From positions 1 through 44,921 of the forward strand of contig JAAELQ010000127.1 in assembly GCA_024226515.1 (NCBI GenBank): a DNA stretch of 44,921 bases, given 5' to 3'. This document shows, piece by piece, positions 39,342 through 44,921 of the stretch. The notes beneath the pieces are model-generated. The model was not told where the DNA came from, ran no database searches, and worked only from the letters and a program-made list of their open reading frames with translations. Numbering within the stretch: position 1 is the stretch's first letter; every line of letters begins with the position of its first letter. This DNA comes from a bacterium. GTDB taxonomy: Bacteria > Acidobacteriota > Polarisedimenticolia > Polarisedimenticolales > Polarisedimenticolaceae. Both the position numbers and the translations under genes were made by a program.

Positions 39342-40319
39342 TCAACGCTCATTTGTGTACTTTCTCAGCACCCACGGCCCGACGTAGAGCGGCACCGGCC
39401 CGGCCGGATGGACGGCGAAGAGCGCCATGCCCCGCATGTCGCGGAGATCCAGACGGCGCGCCTCCGGGCCCTGCGCGATTTCACGCAGAGGCACTTCGAG
39501 CCGGGTCTCCCCCGGCTCCAGGCGGAACTCCAGGTTGAACCGGTCGCCGAAGCTGCCGTCGTGCGCCCCGTCGTGGATCCTCAGCCAGAGCGTCCGGGGT
39601 CGCTCGAGCTCGGAGAAGAACGAGATCTCGAGCACGTCGTATCCGCGCCAGTCCGGCGGTGGCTCGACCAGCGCCAGCCGCGGATAGTGCGCCGGCAGGA
39701 GCGTCAGCAGACCGACGCGGCCGCTCGGCGGCCCCCCGGCCCACGCTGCCGGAGCCGAGACGCGTTCCAGCGTCGCCTCCACCGGCCGGAGGAAGTACCC
39801 CTCCCAGGTTGATTCGAAGCGCACCAGGTCCGGCCAGCGGGCTGCGCGGCGGCGGTAGGCCTCGAGCGTCAGCGCCATGGGTAGGGTCGTCAACAGCAGT
39901 GCCGCGATCGCGATGAGGTGGACCGTCCGGCGGCGGCGTGGGTCGGAGGCGGGCCGTGTCGGGCGCAACAGGGCCAGGGCGGCGGCGGCCCCGACGGCGT
40001 TGCGCAGCACGTCGGCCAGACTGGCCTCGCGCGGCCCGAGGGCCTGCAGCCCCTCCGCGACGATCCCGAGCAGCACCGCCCCGACGAGGCCGATCCGGTC
40101 GGCCGCGGGGATCGTGCGCCCGGCTCGGAGCGCCGCCGCTCGCAGCAACAGCGCGATCATCGCGAACAACGGCACATGACCCAGGTTGGTGAGTTCGCGC
40201 CCGAACAGCGAGTCCTGCCACGGCTGGACGATAAACAGCGGCAACAGCAACAGCAGCGCGAGCCCGACCGGCCACAGGCGAAGCGCTCGCGATCCCTGCG
40301 AGTACGGCTCCGAGCTCAT
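39342..40319 (-). CDS. VanZ-like membrane protein with C-terminal beta domain
   Basis: A 325-residue protein in two parts. Residues about 18-130 form four membrane helices with the VanZ pattern: NLGHVPLFAMIALLLR, then VAEGLQALGPREASLADVLRN (key residues Glu, Gln, Arg, Asp, Asn). A fifth helix (about 142-160) leads to an extracytoplasmic domain (about 170-322) rich in beta strands: YDVLEISFFSELERPRTLWL and LEFRLEPGETRLEVPL. That part resembles carbohydrate-binding or CIA30-type sandwiches, and is my least certain call. GGAGG precedes the ATG at 40319. Function unknown; VanZ itself gives low-level teicoplanin resistance by an unclear mechanism. Confidence 0.72.
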   Translation of the reverse strand: MSSEPYSQGSRALRLWPVGLALLLLLPLFIVQPWQDSLFGRELTNLGHVPLFAMIALLLRAAALRAGRTIPAADRIGLVGAVLLGIVAEGLQALGPREASLADVLRNAVGAAAALALLRPTRPASDPRRRRTVHLIAIAALLLTTLPMALTLEAYRRRAARWPDLVRFESTWEGYFLRPVEATLERVSAPAAWAGGPPSGRVGLLTLLPAHYPRLALVEPPPDWRGYDVLEISFFSELERPRTLWLRIHDGAHDGSFGDRFNLEFRLEPGETRLEVPLREIAQGPEARRLDLRDMRGMALFAVHPAGPVPLYVGPWVLRKYTNER

Positions 40320-40351
40320 GCCGCCTCCGGCGGTCGTCCAGGCGATCGGGC

Positions 40352-40360
40352 TGCTACAAT
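40352..40360 (+). promoter_or_regulatory. Extended -10 promoter of tRNA-Leu
   Basis: TGCTACAAT is an extended -10 (TGn plus TACAAT, one mismatch), ending 18 bases before the tRNA. No clear -35 is seen, as is common for extended -10 promoters. Confidence 0.6.
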
Positions 40361-40378
40361 CCGCTGCGGTCGAGGTAC

Positions 40379-40464
40379 GCCGGAGTGGCGGAATGGCAGA
40401 CGCAGGGGATTCAAAATCCCCCGCCCGCAAGGGCGTGTGGGTTCAACTCCCACCTCCGGTACCA
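40379..40464 (+). tRNA. tRNA-Leu (anticodon CAA)
   Basis: An 86-base tRNA with a long variable arm, as expected for leucine. The acceptor arm GCCGGAG pairs with CTCCGGT (first pair G-U). The anticodon stem GGGGA/TCCCC holds loop TTCAAAA, so the anticodon is CAA, reading UUG. The variable arm is CGCCCGCAAGGGCG, and the T arm is GTGGG-TTCAACT-CCCAC. Discriminator A and an encoded CCA end the gene. TTG is also used as a start codon several times in this window. Confidence 0.97.
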
Positions 40465-40477
40465 ACGCGACAGCCCG

Positions 40478-40957
40478 TTAGCTCTCCGGCGAGAACTCCG
40501 CGGCCAGCCGCTCGGCCTCCGCGACCTGCTGCGGCGTGAGTTCGTCGGTGCAACGCGTCCGGCCGTCGGCGGCACCCGGGACGCTCTGGGCATCGGCGAG
40601 AATGAACCACTTCAGGGCCTGGACCAGGTCCTGGTCGACGCCCTCACCTTGGTAGTAGCTGACTCCCAGGTTGAACTGACCCTTGGGATTCCCCTGGTCG
40701 GCCGAGGCCTGGAACCAGCGCACGGCCTCGGCGGGGTCCGGCTCGACGCCCTCGCCCTTGCGGTACATCAGGCCGACGTAGCTCTGGGCCATCGGGTGGC
40801 CGGCCTCGGCGAGGGGCTTCCACAGCTCCATCGCGGCCGTGAAGTCCTCGGCCTTGTACGCCTCGTTGCCGGCCTCGAAGCGGTCTCCGCATCCCACGGC
40901 CAGGACGGCGATCGCCACCAGGGGCGCGATCAGCCGGAATCTGGGAATTCGGTCCAT
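40478..40957 (-). CDS. Lipoprotein with Sel1 repeats
   Basis: A 159-residue small lipoprotein. The signal peptide ends in LAVGC (Cys23). Two to three Sel1-like (TPR-related) repeats fill residues about 45-125: AMELWKPLAEAGHPMAQSYVG, given here by its ends AMELW and QSYVG, then EAVRWFQASADQGNPKGQFN and QALKWFILADAQS. Typical spacing of Gly and Ala marks the repeats. GGAGG precedes the ATG at 40957. It converges on the tRNA-Leu gene, 13 bases away. Sel1 proteins usually serve as adaptor scaffolds; no partner is evident. Confidence 0.87.
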   Translation of the reverse strand: MDRIPRFRLIAPLVAIAVLAVGCGDRFEAGNEAYKAEDFTAAMELWKPLAEAGHPMAQSYVGLMYRKGEGVEPDPAEAVRWFQASADQGNPKGQFNLGVSYYQGEGVDQDLVQALKWFILADAQSVPGAADGRTRCTDELTPQQVAEAERLAAEFSPES

Positions 40958-41061
40958 CGAACGTCCTCCGCCGGGGCGACCGCCCGGCGTGCGGAAAAGG
41001 CGAATGGTGCCATATTCCCCGTCGCGCCTTCAACAACGTCGCCGACCCGCCGGAGTGGGGT

Positions 41062-41067
41062 TAGAAT
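41062..41067 (+). promoter_or_regulatory. -10 box candidate of pepF
   Basis: TAGAAT differs from the -10 consensus by one base, but no good -35 is seen 16-18 bases upstream. If used, it gives a leader of about 120 bases that includes the palindrome TAACGTTA at 41118-41125. Confidence 0.35.
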
Positions 41068-41192
41068 CCGGGCCTGGCAGAGGATGCCGGGGGCTCGCCA
41101 CTGCACTCCGCGGACGCTAACGTTACCCTGGTCGAATCACCGGGGAACGGTACGCGTCCGGCAGGCCACCCCGTCGACCCGAGGAGCCCGCT

Positions 41193-43001
41193 GTGAAAAC
41201 CGCCACGGTGCCGATTGAGGAAACCTGGAACCTGTCGGACCTGTTCGAGGACGACGGGGCGTTCGAGGCCGCCAAGCGGAACCTCGCGCAGCAGCTTCCC
41301 GAACTCGACCGTTACCACGGAAGACTCGGGGAGTCGGCCTCGTCTCTCGCCGACGCTCTGGAATCGACCCTCGACACGTACAAGGCGTTCGCGCGGCTCC
41401 GGTGCTACGCGTCGCTGCGCTCGGACGCCGACACTCGCGTCGCGGCGCACCAGGCCATGCGCCAGGAAGTCGAATTGCTGGCGACGGAGATCTCCGGTCT
41501 CCTGGCGTATATGCGTCCCGAGATTCTCGCGCTCGACCCGGCGCAGGTCGAGAGCTACCTCGCCGAAGAGCCGCGGCTCGAGCCGCACGCGTTCTACCTG
41601 CGCGATCTGATGCGTCAGCGCGAACACGTGCTGGGTCCGGCGGAGGAGAGCATCCTCGCTCAGTCCAGCCTGCTCACACGGTCGCCTTCTTCGCTGTTCC
41701 AGATCCTGCAGAACGTCGATCTCCCGCGGCCCGACGTGGAGCTACCGGACGGACAGACGGTGACGCTGACGCCGGTGGAGTTCCATCGCTGCCGGGCGAG
41801 CCAGGAGCGCGAGACGCGCCAGGTCGTGTTTCCGGCCTTCTTCGGCGCGTACAGCCGGTTCAAGGACTCGCTGGGCCACAACCTCTACGCCGCGGTCAAG
41901 ACGCACATGTTCCGCGCTCGTGTGCGCGACTACGACTCGTGCCTGGCGGCCGCGCTGGACGACGACAACGTCCCCACCGCGGTCTACCGCAACCTGATCC
42001 GACAGGTGCGCGAAAGCCTCCCGTTGATGCACCGCTACTTCCGTGCCCGCGCGAAGACGCTGCGCGTCGAGCGCCTGGAGTACTCCGACCTGTACTGCCC
42101 GCTCAGCGAGGCGCCGCCGATCCGCTACAACACGGACGAGGCGCGCCGGATCGTCGGCGCGTCGGCGACACCGATCGGCGCGGAATACGCCCGCGAGCTG
42201 GACCGCGCGTTCGACGAGCGCTGGATCGACTGGCACCCGTCGCCCGGCAAGCGCTCCGGGGCCTACGCCACGGGCTGGGCCTACGACGTCCACCCCTACG
42301 TTCTGCTCAACTACACCGGAGAGTACGAGAGCGTCTCGACGCTGGCCCACGAGATGGGCCACGCCATGCACTCGTTCTTCAGCAACCGCACGCAGCCCTA
42401 CGCGCGCGCCGACTACTCGATCTTCGTCGCCGAGGTCGCATCGACGCTGAACGAGGCGCTGCTGTCGCGGCACGTGCTGCAACAGGCGACCGGCGACGAC
42501 GAGCGACTGTACCTGCTGGGGACCTACCTCGACGGAATGCGCGGGACGTTGTTTCGCCAGACGATGTTCGCGGAGTTCGAGCTCGCGATCCACGAGCTGG
42601 CCGAGGACGGAGTGGTCCTGACCGGCGAGAAGCTGAACGAGGTCTACCTCGAGCTGCTGCGCGCGTACCACGGACACGACGAGGGTGTGGTCCACATCGG
42701 CGAGGAGTACGCGGTGGAGTGGGCGGCGATCCCCCACTTCTACTTCAACTTCTATGTCTACCAGTACGCCACCGGTATCGTGGCCGCAACGGCGCTCGCC
42801 TCGCGCATCCTCGAGGGTGCGGACGGCGCGCAGGAACGCTACCTGGGCTTCCTGCGCTCCGGCGGATCGAATCACCCGCTGAACCTCCTGCGCGACGCGG
42901 GGGTCGACCTGGAGAGTGCCGAGCCGTACGGCGCTGCATTCGACCGGGTCCGCCACTGCATCGACTCGCTGGAGGCGTTGCTCGACGACGAGGCTTCCTG
43001 A
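41193..43001 (+). CDS. pepF: Oligoendopeptidase F (M3B)
   Basis: PepF cuts short peptides in the cytoplasm. The 602-residue length is typical. The zinc motif HEMGH is at 386-390, within STLAHEMGHAMHSFFSN. Glu414 in FVAEVASTLNE is the third ligand 28 residues after the first His, as usual in the family. The N-terminus TWNLSDLFEDD and the C-terminal PHFYFNFYVYQYATG are also characteristic. No signal peptide is present. The GTG at 41193 has GAGGAG six bases upstream. The membrane protein gene downstream starts five bases after its stop, so the two probably share a transcript. Confidence 0.96.
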   Translation: MKTATVPIEETWNLSDLFEDDGAFEAAKRNLAQQLPELDRYHGRLGESASSLADALESTLDTYKAFARLRCYASLRSDADTRVAAHQAMRQEVELLATEISGLLAYMRPEILALDPAQVESYLAEEPRLEPHAFYLRDLMRQREHVLGPAEESILAQSSLLTRSPSSLFQILQNVDLPRPDVELPDGQTVTLTPVEFHRCRASQERETRQVVFPAFFGAYSRFKDSLGHNLYAAVKTHMFRARVRDYDSCLAAALDDDNVPTAVYRNLIRQVRESLPLMHRYFRARAKTLRVERLEYSDLYCPLSEAPPIRYNTDEARRIVGASATPIGAEYARELDRAFDERWIDWHPSPGKRSGAYATGWAYDVHPYVLLNYTGEYESVSTLAHEMGHAMHSFFSNRTQPYARADYSIFVAEVASTLNEALLSRHVLQQATGDDERLYLLGTYLDGMRGTLFRQTMFAEFELAIHELAEDGVVLTGEKLNEVYLELLRAYHGHDEGVVHIGEEYAVEWAAIPHFYFNFYVYQYATGIVAATALASRILEGADGAQERYLGFLRSGGSNHPLNLLRDAGVDLESAEPYGAAFDRVRHCIDSLEALLDDEAS

Positions 43002-43006
43002 CGCGG

Positions 43007-44803
43007 GTGTCGGCCGGGACCAGAACGCTCCGCGCCACGCTGCTGGCCTTCGCGGTCTCGCTCGGCTTTCTCACGATCGTCGCGTGGCAGCAGCGGTCGG
43101 ATCCGTTCTCGAGCACATACATCTCGGACGCCCAGTCCTACCACCGCTGGGCCGAGCGCATCGCCGAGGGCGGCGTCGCGGCCGAGCCGGTATTTCACCA
43201 GTCGCCCGGTTTTCCCCTGCTGCTCGGCTCGCTGTACCGCGCGACGGGCGCCGACGGGCGCGCGGCGCTCGCCGTCGCGCTGCAGTTGCTGCTCGTCTCG
43301 CTCGCGATCGCCCTGCTCGTGCCGCTCGGCCGCTCGTACTTCGGATCGACGCGACACGGCCTCGCCGCGGCCGCGCTGGCCCTGCTGCACGGCCCGCTGG
43401 TGTTGCACGCCGTGCGCCTGCTGCCGGTCCCGCTGGCCCTCGCGACCCAGGCCGCGGCCCTCGTGGCGCTCGGCGCAGCGCTCGAGCGCGACGGACGCCG
43501 CTGGGCCGCGCTCGCGGGCGCGTGTTGCGGCCTGGCCTGCGTCGCGCGCGCCGAGTTGCTGCTGTTCGTTCCCGTGGCCGCGCTCGCGCTGTGGCTGCGC
43601 GACTCTCGCCGCGTCGTGCGCGTCGGCCTCTTGCTGGCCGCGGCCGCGCTCGTCGTCTTGCCGGTCACGCTGCACAACGCGCGGGCCGGCGACGCGGTGC
43701 TGATCGCCTCCGCCGGCGGAGAGAACTTGTTCATCGGTAACCAACGCGGCGGCGACGGCGGCCACAACCCGCTACACGGACAGGCCGGCGACCTGTTCTC
43801 CCAGCGCGCCCTGGCACAGCGCATCGCCGAGGAGGAGTCGGGCCGTCGCTTGCGCGCGTCCGGCGTCTCACGCTACTGGCGCGACCGGGCGGTCGGAGAG
43901 ATCGTCGAGGCACCGGGCGAGTGGCTGATGCTGGAAGGCCGCAAACTGGCGCGGATCCTCCACCCCGGAGATCCCACCGACATGTACTCGTTTCCGCTCA
44001 CGCGGCAGCGCTACGTCTCGGCCCTGTACCTGGCGTTCGTCGCGCCGTGGGCGCTGTGGCTGCTCGCGTTCGCCGGCGGGGCGCTGGCGTGGCGCACCAT
44101 ACGCGACACGGCGTGGGTGCCGGCGGCACTGGTCTTCTTACACGTCGTCGTGCTGCTCCTGTTCTTCGTCAGTACGCGGCTGAGGTTGCCGCTCCTGTTC
44201 TTCCTGACCCCGTTCGCGGGCTACTGGCTCGTCGAGGCGGCGCGCGCCTGGCGAGCCGGCCGGCGGCGGATCCCGGCGCTGATCGGCGCTGCCGCCGTCG
44301 CCACCTGCGTCGGCACGGCCCTGCTGTCCCACCCCTCCCCGCGCGAGACCTTGCGCCTGGCCGCCGTGCTCTCGACCGAGGGGCGGCTCGACGAGGCGCT
44401 GGACGTCCTCTCGTCGAGCACGGGAGAGCGTTCCCGCGACGGCCTGGCGCTCGATCAGGCCGGCTGGGTCTCGTACAAGAAGGGCGACCACGCGGCGGCG
44501 GCCGAGTTCTACACGCGCGCGCTGGAACAGGAGTTGCCCGGGCCGCGCGTGGCGCAGACCCGCACCCGCCTCGCCTGGGCCTACGACAAGCTCGGCGCGA
44601 CGGCCGACGCGGGGCGGCAGCACGACCTGGCCGTCGACAGCGGCTTCGCCAACGCCGGTACGTTCTACGAGCGCGGGATCTTCCGCCTGCGGCAGGCCGA
44701 CCGCCGCGGCGCGATCGAGGACCTGCTGCGCGCGACGCATCTCGACCCGGGTTACCCCGAGCCGCGCGCCGCGCTTCGGCGGCTGGGTGTCGAGCCCGGC
44801 TAG
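43007..44803 (+). CDS. GT39-like (ArnT/PMT-like) membrane protein with C-terminal TPRs
   Basis: A 598-residue protein resembling bacterial lipid-linked glycosyltransferases of the GT-C fold. After the first membrane helix comes YISDAQSYHRWAERIAEG, where Asp41 matches the catalytic Asp of the first loop. FHQSPGFPLLLGSLYR is also typical. About ten hydrophobic segments run to residue about 440. The last 150 residues, from STEGRLDEALDVL on, form two to three TPRs (QAGWVSYKKGDHAAAAEFYTRALEQ at 484-508 by its ends QAGWV and RALEQ, then RLRQADRRGAIEDLLRATHL). The GTG at 43007 is the nearest start after pepF. Substrate unknown. Confidence 0.75.
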   Translation: MSAGTRTLRATLLAFAVSLGFLTIVAWQQRSDPFSSTYISDAQSYHRWAERIAEGGVAAEPVFHQSPGFPLLLGSLYRATGADGRAALAVALQLLLVSLAIALLVPLGRSYFGSTRHGLAAAALALLHGPLVLHAVRLLPVPLALATQAAALVALGAALERDGRRWAALAGACCGLACVARAELLLFVPVAALALWLRDSRRVVRVGLLLAAAALVVLPVTLHNARAGDAVLIASAGGENLFIGNQRGGDGGHNPLHGQAGDLFSQRALAQRIAEEESGRRLRASGVSRYWRDRAVGEIVEAPGEWLMLEGRKLARILHPGDPTDMYSFPLTRQRYVSALYLAFVAPWALWLLAFAGGALAWRTIRDTAWVPAALVFLHVVVLLLFFVSTRLRLPLLFFLTPFAGYWLVEAARAWRAGRRRIPALIGAAAVATCVGTALLSHPSPRETLRLAAVLSTEGRLDEALDVLSSSTGERSRDGLALDQAGWVSYKKGDHAAAAEFYTRALEQELPGPRVAQTRTRLAWAYDKLGATADAGRQHDLAVDSGFANAGTFYERGIFRLRQADRRGAIEDLLRATHLDPGYPEPRAALRRLGVEPG

Positions 44804-44827
44804 GGGCGCTTCTCTTGTTGCGACGGA

Positions 44828-44859
44828 AGGACCCCCGGGGGGCTGCCCCCGGAGGTCCT
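44828..44859. terminator. Large hairpin between convergent genes
   Basis: AGGACC pairs with GGTCCT, and after one C/A mismatch CCGGGGG pairs with CCCCCGG around the loop GCTG. The stem is strong in both directions but has no U-run on either strand. Its place 24 bases after the membrane protein stop suggests a terminator or 3'-end stabiliser. Confidence 0.5.
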
Positions 44860-44874
44860 CTCGAGACAAGAAAC

Positions 44875-44921
44875 CTAAACCAACCGCAACCCGAGCGCCG
44901 CGAGCGGCAACAAGACGGCCA
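44875..44921 (-). CDS. Possible 3' end of a minus-strand gene
   Basis: Reading leftwards from the window edge, one frame stays open and ends in TAG at 44877-44875, giving AVLLPLAALGLRLV as the last residues. A hydrophobic C-terminus like this could be a membrane anchor. With under 16 codons visible this is a weak call; the position behind a hairpin, converging on the plus-strand gene, is the only support. Confidence 0.3.
   Translation of the reverse strand, partial: AVLLPLAALGLRLV

Noticed and set aside
41402..44803. Very long plus-strand open frame of 1133 codons
   Set aside because: Its first half is an out-of-frame shadow of pepF; only the part from 43007 is a real gene.
1..44921. CRISPR array, insertion sequence, prophage or integron
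   Set aside because: No regularly spaced repeats, transposase, integrase or phage structural genes seen; the tRNA-Leu gene has no adjacent integrase or duplicated 3' end.

Overview
The window is a GC-rich bacterial chromosome segment packed with housekeeping genes. All protein genes from position 214 to 40319 lie on the minus strand, with one exception at 9547-9960. Gaps are short and many start codons overlap the preceding stop (ATGA or GTGA), so most genes sit in translationally coupled operons. The protein set fits a Gram-negative, diderm bacterium: a lipoprotein secretin with an inner-membrane PilMNO/GspEF platform, Hfq, CarD, MutS2, a SpoIID/LytB protein and an ECF sigma/anti-sigma pair. 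Acidobacteriota or a neighbouring phylum is my best guess. It rests on gene content only, with no marker-gene phylogeny.

Layout by region. (1) 214-7585: promoter, then folB, queD, folE, spoIID-like, miaA, hfq, mutS2, a pterin/tRNA-modification/RNA-chaperone operon. (2) 7603-9960: threonine synthase, a universal stress protein with a sigma-54-like promoter, and a divergent alkyltransferase-like DNA repair protein. (3) 9967-19023: purine and nucleotide genes. One group is M16 peptidase, dut, WalJ/YycJ-like hydrolase, purB. The other is purF, purM, purN, radC, tyrS, preceded by a hairpin with a U-run that could act as a terminator or attenuator. (4) 19132-32261: a contiguous 13-kb hybrid type IV pilus/type II secretion cluster. 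In transcription order it holds an ECF sigma factor, its zinc-finger anti-sigma factor, a secretin N-domain protein, GspF, GspE, PilM, PilN, PilO, a PilP/GspC-like protein, a secretin with a cohesin-like C-terminal domain, two pseudopilins, an Ig/PKD-like lipoprotein and a GspK-like pseudopilin. (5) 32290-36743: a YbhN-type membrane protein, NrdR, Hsp20 and Lon. (6) 36823-39267: an NFACT/RqcH-family ribosome quality control protein and CarD, separated by a clear intrinsic terminator. (7) 39342-44921: a VanZ-like protein, tRNA-Leu(CAA), a Sel1-repeat lipoprotein, oligoendopeptidase F, a GT39-like membrane protein with TPRs, and possibly the 3' end of a further minus-strand gene.

The most distinctive part is the secretion cluster of region 4. 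It carries its own sigma/anti-sigma switch and an unusual secretin architecture. It encodes no prepilin peptidase and no PilT-type retraction ATPase in this window. I see no CRISPR array, insertion sequence, prophage or integration site. Sigma-70-type promoters with near-consensus -35/-10 boxes were found before folB, the YbhN-type gene, carD and the ECF sigma gene. Protein family calls come from reading motifs, not from database searches.
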